64,000 nt of DNA, from assembly GCA_025200525.1 (NCBI GenBank), contig CM045761.1, positions 82,613,551 through 82,677,550 on the forward strand, written 5' to 3'. Below are positions 31,980 through 43,240 of the stretch, piece after piece (position 1 is the stretch's first letter; every line of letters begins with the position of its first letter). The notes under the pieces were generated by a model, which worked only from the letters and a program-made list of their open reading frames with translations, made no database searches and was not told where the DNA came from. The stretch is from Camellia lanceoleosa (lineage: Eukaryota > Streptophyta > Magnoliopsida > Ericales > Theaceae). The position numbers were made by a program, and so were the translations under genes.

Positions 31980-32384
31980 ATCGATGTCAATTTACTTTTG
32001 AACAGATTAAGTAGTACCTTTAGAATCTACTTGTGTTGTCGCTGCCAGAGTCGGGGAAGCATTTGATTCTGTACCTGTCAGTCACAGACACGACTATGGA
32101 ATGCATGCTTGCTCAAGAATCGGAAGATAGGGTGGAGAAAGCCATCTATTATTTGAGCAGGAAAATGCTAAAATACGAGATTTGCTATACCCTATTGGAG
32201 AAAGCTTGCTTAGCTTTGGTATGGGCTACCAGAAAATTGAGGCATTACTTGTAAGCTCACTTCGTAATTCTGGTGTCGAGATTAGATCCCATCAAATATC
32301 TCTTTGAGAAACCAGCACTTATGGGTAGGCTAGTCTGTTGGTTGCTTCTTCTCCGAATTTAATCTGAAGTATGTCACCCACAAG
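31975..32384 (+). pseudogene. Outer element: first RNase H (Ty3-type), broken
   Basis: It continues the RT frame cut at 4084: LPESGKHLILYLSVTDTTM, ECMLAQESEDRVEKAIYYLSRK, TLLEKACLALVWATRKLRHYL, then a stop at 32252 and further pieces (VSRLDPIKYLFEKPALMG). It degrades the RNA strand of the hybrid. It aligns to the inner copy without interruption across the insertion point, which confirms the nesting. A frame loss occurs near 32335. Confidence 0.85.
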
Positions 32385-33002
32385 TTGGTCAAAGAGAGAG
32401 CTGTGGCGGAGTTCCTGGCAGATCACTTGGTAGAAGGGAATGAAACAGTAAAATACCTATTCCCAGATGAAGCTATTTTGCAAGTCAAAGAGGGGACTTG
32501 GACTATGTACTTTGACGGAGCGTCCAATCAGTATGGTTATGGGATAGATGTGTTGTTGATAGCACCCGACAATTCCCATATACCTTTAGCCTTCAAACTT
32601 CGGTTTAAGGTCTCCAACAACGAAGCAGAATACGAAGCATGCATCGCTGGTTTAGAAGCCGCCCTGGAACTAGGGGCAAAAAGGTTGGACGTTATCGGGG
32701 ACTTGAATCTAGTTGTGTTTCAAGTGAATGGAGATTGGAAAGTCAAAGAAGAAAAGACAAAGGCTTATTACCAGACTCTAGATGTTCTGATTCTTAGGTT
32801 TGAAAAACTGACATTCACACATCTACTAAGAGAGAACAATAGGTTCAATGATGCTTTAGCAACTCTATTTTCTATGGTAGACATCCTTTTTGGAGTCCGG
32901 ATGCGTCTGATCATCATTGAGCAGAGATACACGCCAGCCTATGAAATTATCGCCACAATAGATGAGGCGCAAGACAAAAACCCCTGGTACTACGATATCT
33001 GA
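32385..33002 (+). pseudogene. Outer element: archaeal-type RNase H (second RNase H)
   Basis: Open for about 205 codons: ERAVAEFLADHLVEG, then WTMYFDGASNQYGYGI, KVSNNEAEYEACIAGLEAAL, VIGDLNLVV, LLRENNRFNDALATL. All four acidic positions (D, E, D, D) remain. This second RNase H is diagnostic of Tat elements. The frame ends at 33000 with TGA where the inner copy has TGG. Confidence 0.9.
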
Positions 33003-33008
33003 AACTTC

Positions 33009-34228
33009 TTGGAAAAACAGATTTATCCACCAAGGAAAAATGCCAAGGATAAAAGGGGAATACAGCGAATGGCCGTCCAATTTATCATTTGCGGAGGTAA
33101 ACTATACAAAAGAGGTCATCTGGGAATGCACAAGTTGTCTATCGAAGAAGAGGAATCAAAGTGCCTGATGAAGGCCATCGATGGAGGAGAGTGCAGAGCG
33201 CACATAAACGGAGTAATGTTAGCCTGGAAGATTTTCAGGCAATGTCACTACTGGTCTACCATGAAGGAGGATTGTATTGGTTTTGTTCAGCAATGCCACA
33301 AATGCTAAATTCATGCTAATCGCATGAACATCCTACCGTTAAAACTATACAACATGACTTTGCCATGGCCCTTCTCACTCTGGGGAATCGACGTCATAGG
33401 CACAGTCACACCAAAATGGTCGAATAGGCATGAATACATTCTAGTGGCAATTGTTTACTTCACAAAGTGGGTGAAAGCTCAGTCCTATGCAGTATTGAAA
33501 GCAGCGCATGTGGCTAAGTTCATCAGAAACAACATCATTTGCCGATATGGAGCCTAAACGAGGTCGTTTCAAATAATGGCTCCCACTTCAAGAAGGAAGT
33601 GATAAACTTGATGGAGAAGTACAATACGACTTTTCATAAGTCATCTACATACCGGCCATAAACCAATGGAGCTGTTGAGGCCGCCAACAAGAACATCAAG
33701 AATATTTTGCAGAAGATGGTTAAGACCTACAAGGACTAGCCAGATAAATTATCATTCGCACTCTGGGGTTATAGAACTTCAATCCAGACGTCTATAGGGG
33801 CAACTCCTTATTCTCTTGTCTATTGGATGGAAGCTGTTTTGCCAATTGAAATAGAAGTTTCGTCGTTGCGGGTTATGGCTGAATGTCATATAGTAGAGCC
33901 AGATTGGCAACAGAGCAAGTTTGAAGAGTTGATGCTGTTCGATGAGAGAAGGTTGAAAGCATTGTATCACGTTCAAGGCTACAAACGCAGGATTACTAGG
34001 GCTTTTAACAAGAGAGTTAAGTCTCGGGATCTCAAAGAAGGGGATATGGTGCTGAAAGACAACCGAGCTCCCATCTATGACCCTAGGGGCAAGTTTAGAC
34101 CCAATTGGACTAGTCCTTACATCATCAAAACTATGTGGTCGGGTGGAGCTATTATTCTCATGGACATGGATGGCCTGGAATTTTCCCAACCGATCAACAT
34201 GGACAAGTTAAAGAAATACTATCACTGA
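33009..34228 (+). pseudogene. Outer element: integrase, second catalytic Asp lost
   Basis: Pieces in order: RRMAVQFIICGGKLYKRGH-like start, HHCC region with FVQQCHKC then TAA (33306, CAA in the inner copy), SLWGIDVIGTVTP with the first catalytic Asp, then VSNNGSHFKK, where the catalytic Asp of ISDNGSHF has become Asn, and NGAVEAANKN with the Glu. Further stops are at about 33660 and 33738 (TAG for TGG). The C-terminal 133 codons (33827-34228) are open: SFEELM-like, KEGDMVLKDNRAP, RPNWTSPYIIK, ending KKYYH. It cannot be functional. Confidence 0.88.
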
Positions 34229-34903
34229 GAGGCTCGCCAGGCCGAAAACCCGAAAGGGCGACCTAGGAAAAAGTTAGAGCATAAAAAATTAGAAATAAAG
34301 AAAAACTGAGCTCACAAGGTTGAAAACTCTAAAGGACGACTTTGGCAAAAGTTAGAGCGCAAAAAGAGATAGTTAATACTCGAGTGAACCTGAACCGAAC
34401 TATGTCAGGCCTGATTTCTATCTTTGGGATACGTAGGCAACTTCATCTTGAAGTTCAGTCGTAAACATCTCCAACTCAACTGTCCTGTCCATATGTCTGA
34501 TCAGGTCATCCTTGTTTGTTCTTTACCTAAGAGTTCGGTTGTGATCTTCACTCTGAGAGAAGAGCTGGTTACAATGCAGAGTAGTGGTGTCAATCAAGGG
34601 GCAGTTCTGATCTTTTGATTTGGAGTTGTACATCTCGAGGATTGATTTCGTGCATGTCAAGTGGTGATCCTTTTCGAAAATGATTTTGGAAAGTTTTAAT
34701 AAAAGTTGATTTTGTTCAAATTTTACCTTTTACAACTTAGACCATTTTTGGACCAAAAGGAAAATTTCTAGTGCTCATAACTTTAATTTCATTGATTTCA
34801 ATACAAAGTTCTCCAACTCTTTAATACAAATCAAAGTTGCTTTTATTACATCGAAAAAACTTGAAAAGAAAGGTCAAAGTAATAAACTAGGGGCATAGAT
34901 GAA
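34229..34903. other. Convergent spacer between outer integrase and antisense gene 2
   Basis: No gene. The sequence mirrors 15459-16165 of the inner element (for example TTTGGGATACGTAGGCAACTTCATCTTGAAG), so it is the conserved Tat 3' spacer. Confidence 0.6.
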
Positions 34904-36174
34904 TCAGGTGCTCCTGTGTTCCCCGCTCGTGCTTGTGGAAGCTTTTGAAGCCAAAGTGGGCTCGGTTTGTGCCTCATCCTCAAGTCAAGCCAAACATTCG
35001 CCAGAAAGGGCGCAACTGAAACTAGGGACAGGGGCCAGAAGCTCTCTTGTCCTCCAAGCAGTGAGGTATCTAGCCAAGTGTGAACCAAGAATGGGGAATG
35101 AAATCGGGTACTCTACCTTTTCTTCTGGGCGGGTTTGGTCATGCCCGAATTGACGTCTGAACCAGAAAAAAAAGTAAAACACGCAGTGTGTGAGGCCAAT
35201 CAACTAAATGCAAGGTTACCAAGCCATGCTGTAACTCATCTCGGTCAGATTAAGCCAGGGGCAATGCCAAGTTATGCTAACAGCAGACCTGTTGCACATC
35301 CAATTGCACCACCACCCCTCGTTCGGGAAATCCACTTGCCGGTAGCAGAAGAAATGGCCTCGAGCTGAGTACTTAGGGCAAGAGCCCACTACCTTCAACT
35401 TATCCATAAGCCACATCCGGGAGAAATGAAAGAAAAGAGAGATGTATATTGAGAGAAAAGTGAGAAAAGGGCTTTGAGAGAAAAACCGAGCATGAGTGTC
35501 GAGCGATGTGAGAAACACATTTGAGAAATGGTGGAAAACATTACCTAAAGAAGTAATGGACTCCGTGCGAATCTGATAGTCTTCCGTCAATAAAAGGTGT
35601 CTAAACCTATCAAGGTATCGGCCATCACCAAGCCAATGCAACTCTTGCCTTCTCTCAAACCTTGGGCCACTTCGATCAAATGAATGCTGGACCCGCCGAA
35701 ATTAGGGGCAAGAAGGAAATATACAAGCATACATAAGTAGAGGGCATATTGCCGAAAACCTCACTAGAGAAGGTCGCCTCGCTCACCAATGTCGAAAAAT
35801 CAATGAATTAAGCTGGGTATGTCCAGGTTTCCATTGTGGGCCAAAGATCGAGCCTCGTGCAAAGTGAGCCCACATATCTGTCCCAAAGCTTGGTTGAGGC
35901 CAAAACGGGGTTGAGGTCTGATTTCCTCATCGCGCTGGGATTCCATTAGTGCTTGCAATTCTTCAATTCTTAGGCATATTACTTGTCCCCCGAAGCTAAA
36001 GACGTGTGTAATCGGGTCCCAGCACCGAGCCACGGTGTGGAGGAACGGAAAGCAAAGTGGAGAACAGCTCAACGAAAAAAGTGCATTTATTCTGAAACCC
36101 CGAAAATTAACTTTTTCCGAGCCGTGTAAAGTCGCAATCCAATCCGAGAGTTTTTTGGCGAAAAATGGCTCTAT
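34904..36174 (-). pseudogene. Outer element antisense gene 2: DUF7745-like protein (pseudogene)
   Basis: This is the counterpart of 14152-15458. The N-terminal reading LSDWIATLHGSEKVNFRGFRINALFSL continues into FPFLHTVARCWDPITHVFSFGG and GLTLHEARSL; a second part has WLMDKLKVVGSCPKYSARGHFF and LTHCVFYFFFWFRRQFGHDQ; the end is EDEAQTEPTLASKAST. The expected start codon at 36174-36172 reads ATA instead of ATG, the intron acceptor before MWLMDKL has lost its AG, and several frameshifts occur. It retains Trp codons where the inner copy has TAG, so the two copies decayed separately. Both copies nevertheless have a stop after YSM(S/A)(R/W). Confidence 0.7.
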
Positions 36175-36822
36175 TTGTAAAGAAATTACAGCTGAAATGA
36201 AGTTCTGGAGAAGAATTCACAAAGTTCAACCTTTTGTAGAAGATAAGGCAGTGAGTAGAAGCCAGCTGTTAGCAATCTGGTGATTCTTACATTTTGTGGC
36301 CAGCAGGTGGCCGACAGGCTGCCCACCTCTTGTGGCCGGCAAGCTCAATCCCTGGCTGGCAACCTTCCTTTCAAGCCTGCTGTCCACCTTTATGCTAAGC
36401 AGTGTTGGAAGCATGTGTTTTGTTCTGATCTTTTTGTGTTTTAAGGTCTTATTTTGAGTCTTTTTGGTTTTAGCAAGTTTGTTTATTTGTATTTGAGTTG
36501 TTGTTTTGTTTATCAAGTTGTATTTTGTATTTTGTATTTCAGTTGTTGGTCGGCTCATTACCTGATTAAGAACATTGTTTCAATTAAGTGCTCTTGGCCA
36601 TTTCAATTCCATGTCCATTTCATGCTAATATGGTGCTCATGATACAAAAATAACAACACTTTTTATAAAAACTGCGAGGTTTTATTTCGATCATGGTTTT
36701 TACAAAAGAGGAGTATAAGTTTCAAAGCAAAATAAAACCTATCTGAGGCTATACATGTGCTAATGCTACTAAAGAAAAGAAACTAAGCAAAAGTAATAAA
36801 AAAATCAACGCCAGTAGCCTCA
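36175..36822. other. Intergenic region between outer antisense genes, with GC-rich block
   Basis: It includes the promoter region of antisense gene 2 (minus strand) and the 3' end of antisense gene 1. 36304-36342 carries CAGGTGGCCGACAGGCTGCCCACC and TGTGGCCGGCAAG, related to the palindromic blocks of the inner element. The rest is T-rich non-coding sequence. Confidence 0.55.
36304..36362 (-). promoter_or_regulatory. GC-rich GGCCGAC/GCCGGC block upstream of outer antisense gene 2
   Basis: On the minus strand it lies about 130-190 bp before the (mutated) start of the gene at 36174, the same relative place as 13950-14050 in the inner element. The match is to the motif family, not a clean alignment. 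Confidence 0.45.
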
Positions 36823-37033
36823 GGCCTGAGAGGCCCTCTTCGTCCTTTTCCTCGGAGGAGAGAACTCTAGGGCACTATCTCCATCAGCGCCACTGTCTGA
36901 ATCTGCCTCTGAACCAGAACTTGAGCTGGCATCGTCTCCGCTCTCTGCCCTAGAGCCTACATCAGCATCGCCTTTGCTCTCGGAACCCGAGTCGGCATCA
37001 TCGTCTCCACTCTTCAACGACTTAAAATGCTAA

Positions 37034-37038
37034 CTCGC
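37034..37038. repeat. Target-site duplication CTCGC (left) of solo LTR; right copy 39388-39392
   Basis: CTCGC flanks TG (37039) and CA (39387) exactly on both sides. Confidence 0.93.
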
Positions 37039-39387
37039 TGTAATAACCCTCGTCTCGACATCGTTAAACCATCAATTATCTCCGACATCGCTAAACGAAT
37101 CGATAATGACTGATAAGTGAACTGGATGAACTACTGAACAGACTGAATGGAACTGAAACTGAAATTGAATGAGTAATCTATTGAATTGCATATGGTATCT
37201 GTTTGATTGATTGATTTATCTGTTTGCGTTATGTGCTTAAACTGCTAATTGGAGGCCTTATCGGCGGCCGATTTAGAAACCGTTTGATGTTTTAGACTCA
37301 ATAGAATATTTCTGATTTAATGGTATATTTATCTGAAAATTGATTAGGAATGATTAAATTAGATTTAATGAGTTAATCGTCTAGTTCGACTTATTTACAC
37401 TTAGACCACTTAGTGGCCCACTACTCCTCATACTTGAGCCTTATACAAACATTTGATCAAAGCTTTTCCTCAGTCCTTCTTCCTTGCTCCTAACCGACCA
37501 AGTGAGAGAGAGGGAGAGAATTATAGGAGAAATTGAGTTCATCTTGCGTTCATTGGGATTGCTTGAAGAAATTGAAGAGTAGTTGCTAATTGAGCTCATA
37601 AACCTTGTAATTGACACTCTAGGTAAGGAATTCAATGTCTTCTTGTTATCTTTAAGCTCCATCTTGCATGTTTCATGCATCATTGTAGAGCTAAGCCATG
37701 TTTTAAGTTCAAGAATGTTGAATTGAAGCTTGTTTGTTGCATGCATGGTCATTTTGGTGTATTTGGAGTTGATTTCATGTTGAATTGTACATGCAAGCTC
37801 ATGTTTGTATTATAGTCCATGCTTTCACTTTGTTTTGAAAGATTGGAGCTCATTTGAGCTAGTTTGGAAGCTTGAAATTGTTTAAAGATCATGCATGTTA
37901 TGTTTTGAAAGTGTTCTTGAAATTGGTTTAAAGATTGAGTTTAATTGAAACATCCTTGGGCCTTGATTTCTTAAATTGAGCTTTGAAACTTGTTATTCTA
38001 TGTGTTTGAAAGAGTTTTCCAGGAAATGGGCCCAAGAGGATCGAATTTGGAGCATCAAAACTTGATTTGGAACTTGGAGGTTGAATCTGGATTTTCCAGA
38101 TGGCCGTCCTTCGAAGCGGAAGTGCCGCCGAAGCGGAATTCATGCTCCCAGCATTTCTTCAACTTGTTTCTGATCCGCCGGCGGAGAGTTTCACGCCGAG
38201 CGAAATCGCGATCCAAAGATCTTGCATCAGATCACCCGCCGGGGAAGTTGACGCCGAAAGGACCTTTGTTGGCTTGACCGCTGAAAGGGAAACTCAAGGC
38301 CGAGCGGAGGCCCTGCTTCTGAAAATTCTAAACCGATTACAGGCACATTTTTGCATCCTCATCCCATCCTAGGCATTCTTAGGCCTAGTTTAAGGCATCT
38401 TAATGAGGATTTAGACGAGAACCACACCGAGGAAATTTAGGGATTTAAATTATATCCTTCCGATCGTGAACTTAGTGTGTGTTCTATTTGTTAACCGCTT
38501 AGGGTTGGCTCTCGGGACGCCATTTAGCCGCTATTAGCCCAATCTCTGTGAGTAAATGACAGTTGTGTAAAGATATGTTCAAATGGTTATATTTTGGATC
38601 GAATCGAATCATTATTGAACCGATATTGTTTATTGAATGAATGTATGTCCTCAGATTAATCAGACAGGCATCCTTAGCACCCATCGTTATTGATCGTTAC
38701 TGAGCTCACGGTTTCCTTGTGGAACCATACGCATCTTGATTGATGGCCATCATTATTGTTGGGTTCATATGTCTTCCCTTCTCGACCTCTTGTTTATAGG
38801 CTAATGGATGTACCACATATGACCGATTGATTGAAATCTTGATTGACCGAATATCGAAGATTGAAATCTCAGATAATGAATTGATTTCATTATCAGAAGG
38901 GACATTCATTCATAACCTCTTTACATCGTATGTTATTCATCGGGCTTTAGCTCACTGCTTATATATATATGTAGGTTCTCAAAGAACTGCATCTAACTAG
39001 GAGCGTGGGATTGGTCCCCGCTTTGTCAAGCCACCCTATGTGCCTCACCGCGAGGTTCCGTGTTGCCATGCTATGGCTTGGGGTGTTTTTGTGTCCCCAT
39101 CGGTCTCACCGCTTTTGTATAGATCGCCTTCCGTTATATCAGATCGTTGTCTAGGACTTGATCCTCAGATCGACCGATTGTAAATGATTGTATAGATCTG
39201 CATCGCTCGATTGAAAGAATGCATGAAAAATGTTTTGGCATACAGATTTACACAGCTCAATGGACACTAGTTACTTACTGTATTGGCTTCCGCCAGTACT
39301 GCTTTTATCAGATATCGTTCAGAGCCTTGGTAATCTCGATTCATCGCGACCATGCTAAACCCATAGGGCCGGGTTTGGGTCGTGACA
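37039..39387 (+). repeat. Solo LTR, Del/Tekay-like, 2349 bp, with perfect target duplication
   Basis: Starts TGTAATAACCCTCGTCTCG, ends GGGTTTGGGTCGTGACA, flanked by CTCGC. There is no internal region, so the element was reduced to one LTR by recombination. It is inserted in the last exon of the outer antisense PMD gene. The last 750 bp align with 1-770. A run TATATATATG at about 38960-38972 could be the TATA box, by position. No gene: frames at 37990-38372 are unsupported. Confidence 0.95.
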
Positions 39388-42300
39388 CTCGCTGCCTCCT
39401 CAAAGTCACTGGTCTCAGCATTATCATCGCGCAAGATGCGCTCTAGAGGACTGCTTTGGCCTTAGGTAACCCTATCTCTACCTCTCCTCCTCACATCGGA
39501 GAAGGTACTACCTTTGGTAGCAAGCTTGCCGCCACGAGTTGGTATAGGTGGGATCTGAAAAGAATAATTGTCAACATATCAGCTACAGTATGTGTATCAA
39601 ATGCAAGCATAGTATACGAATAAAGCGTAAATCAGATACGATAGATAAGCAGTGTGTGAGTACAACATGCCAATGCAGTGTATCAGTGCAGTTTGGGAAA
39701 GTCTACAGTCGAAATGCTAGTGTATCAATGGAAATTTGATAGTATGAAGTGCAAACTGAAAAAATTACCGGGATACCGTAAAGACCGAGCAGTGTCTCTC
39801 TTCTCTGTACTATGCCTATCAAGGAGGCTATCAGCTTGAGAGCACTCCCCATGTACTCTATGGATGCCTGCAAATGCATTTGGATGATCAGTGTTCGCAA
39901 TAAGCATATCTGAAATAAAATGTGGGGTGCAAATCGGAAAGTATGGTCTATACCTGAGTTGGGCCTTGAACCCTGACAAGCTTGTGCCCAGTCGTTGTAG
40001 GCTTAATCGGGACCTGGTAAAGCAGCCCCGATATGCCGCTAGTATGTCAGCGCGGTGGAAAGCTCTGGCCAACGGGTGCTCTGCCCCTTCTAGAGAGCCC
40101 CTCTAGCATGGGCCCTGGTCGCCCTAGGCGCCTCTCTCACCACAAGAGCCCTCGACCCCTTGCCTCCACGAGCTCTTGTCAAAGGTGGCATGAGGTGTGT
40201 CTGAATTACGATCGCGTAGTCACCCTCTGCCCTGAAGTAATCAACATCCAAGCCTACAATGAACTGGGTGACTACATCAACGGATAGGCTGTCTGCTGAC
40301 CTCATAGACTCTGGCGATGGCATCGGAACGATTGGATCAGGCAGACCCATAGTCTGGCGCACGAACCGCTCACTCAGAAACCAGGCCCGGCAAATTAGGC
40401 CCTCTAGTAGAATGCGAAAGCGAGAAGTGGCCTAGGCCCAGGCGTATTGGTCTTGTATCCCAACCGACATCATGGCCTAGGGCTGCCATATGATCTGCAA
40501 ACGGAAAGTGTACAGATTATTAGTTGCTATCAATTGCAAAAATATGAATCAGAACAGTGTTAAAGCAAAAATGACTGTGTTTCGAGTTACCTCGCGGGCA
40601 GCACAGTGTTAAAGTAATGGCAGAAGAAAGCGAAGGTCTCGCAAGTCCAACGCTAGTGCCGGCTGTCATATCACCTCGAATAAGGGACCGCTAGCAGGAG
40701 CTCCTCTATGAGCTCTGGGGCAAGAACTGGAAAATAAGCATGAACCCACAGCTGCAAGGAAAATGTAGTGATATGTGATCAGCATACAGCATGAATAGAT
40801 GCAGAAAGTGCAAAGTAGAAAGCACAATGTATGAACAGATGCAAAAAGTGTAAAGTAGAAAACACAGGTGTTGAACAGATATAAAGTATAAAATGGAAGA
40901 AAATGTAAAGTGCAAAGAGGGAACTGAAATGTATACCTCCCAGGCTCACTAGTAGCCTCCGATCAATTCTCCCCTCAAGCAGGAGGTAGAGCTCATATAG
41001 CCATACAGGGTAGCGAAACCATCTCCGCCCCAGTTATAAAAGCGTACCCGGGAAAGAGTTACCAGGGCGCTCAACAGATATAAGCCTACGATGTTCCACC
41101 TGTTTAAAAACAAGGTGGTACCGAAGACGAACATCAGAAAGCCTCTGGCGTACTGCTCCATCTCCTTTAATGTCTCGGGCTTGCTCCTTCTGAACTGCCC
41201 AACAAACCAGCTATATCTAACTATGCCTGTCTGATACAAGGGTGGACGTGCTCCCAACAGCTTAACCTAGGCAGCCTCCCACTCTCCCATGTTTGTATCG
41301 AAAGGGATCAGATCGCCCCTTACTCCTAAGCCAGTGATCATGGCGAAGTTGTAGGGAGTCATCATCATCTCCCTGGTAGTGGAGAAGTAGAAGGAGTTGG
41401 TGGTGCCGCACCACTTCTCTACCAGTGCACCTAGAAGAGAACGGCTCGCGATAACCCGAGTCAAGCTAGAGTAGAAGAGGCCAAAGCTGGTCTTGTCAAT
41501 AATGTCACGAACTCCAGTAGAGAGCTCGTCGTAGCAATCTCTCGCCATTGTCGCGCCATACCCTATATAGGCGCGGGACTCTCCCCGTGGCAAAAATAGA
41601 TGAATCAGACGAAATGTAATGATGAAAGTGCAGTCAGATAAGGCAATGCAAGAAATGCAATAAAGGAAAAGCTAGAATGCATAAAAACGGAGTTCATACC
41701 TCAATGGCGCTGGCTGATAGAATGGAGGCTGGCTCCCTCAACAGGAGGTCCTCTGGTGCACCGCGAGCAAAGTCGGTGAAGTGCCTAATGCCTCCAGGTG
41801 GCAATATATGTGTACAAGGGTGGTATCTCTCCGGATCAAAAGGCTGTACCCTCAATGGTAGTAGTTTTGGCTCAACCTCAGGCTTAAACTCTGCCTCGAG
41901 ATCGGCCTCAGTACCTTTAGCCGCCTCGCCAGCCTCGGCAACAACCAGCTCCTCTGCCTCAGCAATGGGTAGCAATACGGGAGAAATCTCTAGAGGAGCC
42001 CCGTCGAGTGGTATGCCATCTGCCATCTGACGAATGGGTGAAAAGTAGGTGAAAAGTGAAGAAAAATGAAGAATAGAGGGTAAACTTGGAAAAAATCAAC
42101 CCTAGGAGAGAGAAAATGGGAGAAAAAGTCAAAGTCAGGAAAAGTTCACCGAACTTAAGAGAAACTCGAGGGAACAAGCCTAAAGTGGTGAAAATAAGGA
42201 AAGAAGCGTCGAAATCAAATTTTGATTGGTTCAAAAGGAAGAGAATAAAGAGGGTTTAGCTAATAAAATTTGCGTGGAGTGTTGGAAAACGCGTAAAAAG

Positions 42301-42430
42301 CTCAGATCTAGAGAGGGAAAGTGTCTAGAGAAAGAGAAGATTTTCGGATGTGTGGTTGTGAGGAAATGAAGTGTTATGGTCTATACTTAAAGACCCGAGG
42401 CAAAAAGACCAAAAAACCCTCGAACTGCCA

Positions 42431-42511
42431 TCGGTGGCCAACAGGTAGCCGGCAAGATCTTTTCATGCAAGTGGTCAGCAGCCTCTCCCTGCAGCCGGCA
42501 GGTGGCCGGAG
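42431..42511 (-). promoter_or_regulatory. GC-rich GGTGGCC/GCCGGC block upstream of outer PMD gene
   Basis: Copies of CGGTGGCCAAC, GTAGCCGGCAAG, AGCCGGCAGGTGGCCGGAGG lie about 50-130 bp upstream (minus strand) of a TATA-like site and about 400 bp before the ATG at 42026. The spacing to TATA is like that in the inner element, but the sequence is a variant with GCCGGC cores. Confidence 0.5.
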
Positions 42512-42973
42512 GCCTCCCTCTGTGTCCTGATACTGTTTTATGTCTTTGTTTCCTAAGAAGTGTAAGGAAGGTTCATTATTGGGTCCAGATTGTCTCTACA
42601 GAAGCTCAAAACTGTGTTTTGGCACATGATACTCATCACTTGTCAACATGAACAAGGTGTATCCTTTTTAAACATATTGTAATTCCTCTAAGAGGTAAAT
42701 CGAAAAGTCCCATCGAATGTCGCTTTTATTCATTTTATGCCTTCGTTATCTTTTCGTTCTCTTTTGTTGCATAGAATATGCATTTCACCTATATTGTTGC
42801 ATACAATATGCATTTCACATATACGTATACTGCATGTGCGTCTTCCATCAGTTATGATTCACGCATAAAATATGCTCTTGTTCTTATTTCATGCATAAAA
42901 TATGCTTTTATTTCTTGCATAGAACATGTTTTCAATTACCATGTTATGTTGGTTGTCTATCTGACATGATTAC

Positions 42974-43085
42974 TTCGTGCATCTATCACCCTTGATTACT
43001 TTGTGCATCTATCGCACTTGTTCACTTTGCGCATCTATCGCACTTGTTCATTTTGTTCATCTATCGCATTTGTTCATTTTAGCCA
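42974..43085. repeat. ~26-bp tandem repeat, four copies
   Basis: GCATCTATC recurs at about 42979, 43004 and 43031, with TCATCTATC at 43056, within GTGCATCTATCGCACTTGTT-type units. Confidence 0.75.
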
Positions 43086-43240
43086 TGCCCACTAAGTAAA
43101 GCTTTCACTAACAGGAAACGATATTGTATGTACGGTTCATTCAAAGGAATTCTAGGCATTTGTGTCTCAGTATCAAAACTTGCACAGCTTTGCAGGTGAA
43201 ATTGTTTGTGCATCTATCGCACACCTCTCTTGTTTCTCAA

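Larger units (their letters stand above)
36823..42026 (-). pseudogene. Outer element antisense gene 1: PMD (MAIN/MAIL1-like) protein, interrupted by a solo LTR
   Basis: Exon 1 is about 42026-41700 (start MADGIPLDGAPL, end LPPGGIRHFTDF and LLLREPAS). Exon 2 is about 41595-40937 and holds the PMD core: SFGLFYSSLTRVIASRSLLGALVEKW, MMTPYNFAMITGLG, QYARGFLMFVFGTTLF, YLLSALVTLS. Exon 3 is 40751-40591 (LWVHAYFPVLAPEL). Exon 4 is from about 40493. The last exon is about 39553-39388 plus 37038-36823, with an acidic Ser/Asp tail ending RKRTKRASQA. The exon order and several GT-AG sites equal those of the inner gene. Breaks: TAG and TGA near 40950, others in exons 3 and 4, and a solo LTR in the last exon. 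The Gln at the position of the inner TAG 11346 is kept here (VGQFRR). Confidence 0.75.
42027..43240. other. Upstream region of outer antisense gene 1, with GC-rich block and short repeats
   Basis: 42027-42420 looks like the leader and promoter of the minus-strand gene (minus strand CTTTAAGTATAGACC near 42380 is TATA-like). 42431-42511 holds GC-rich motif copies. 42974-43085 has four units of about 26 bp around GCATCTATCGCACTTGTTCA. No gene is supported. Confidence 0.55.

Noticed and set aside
771..34228. Endogenous pararetrovirus (caulimovirid) as the source of the pol genes
   Set aside because: Integrase with HHCC/DDE, LTRs, primer sites, polypurine tracts and target duplications are present, and no movement-protein region is seen; Ty3 retrotransposons explain everything.
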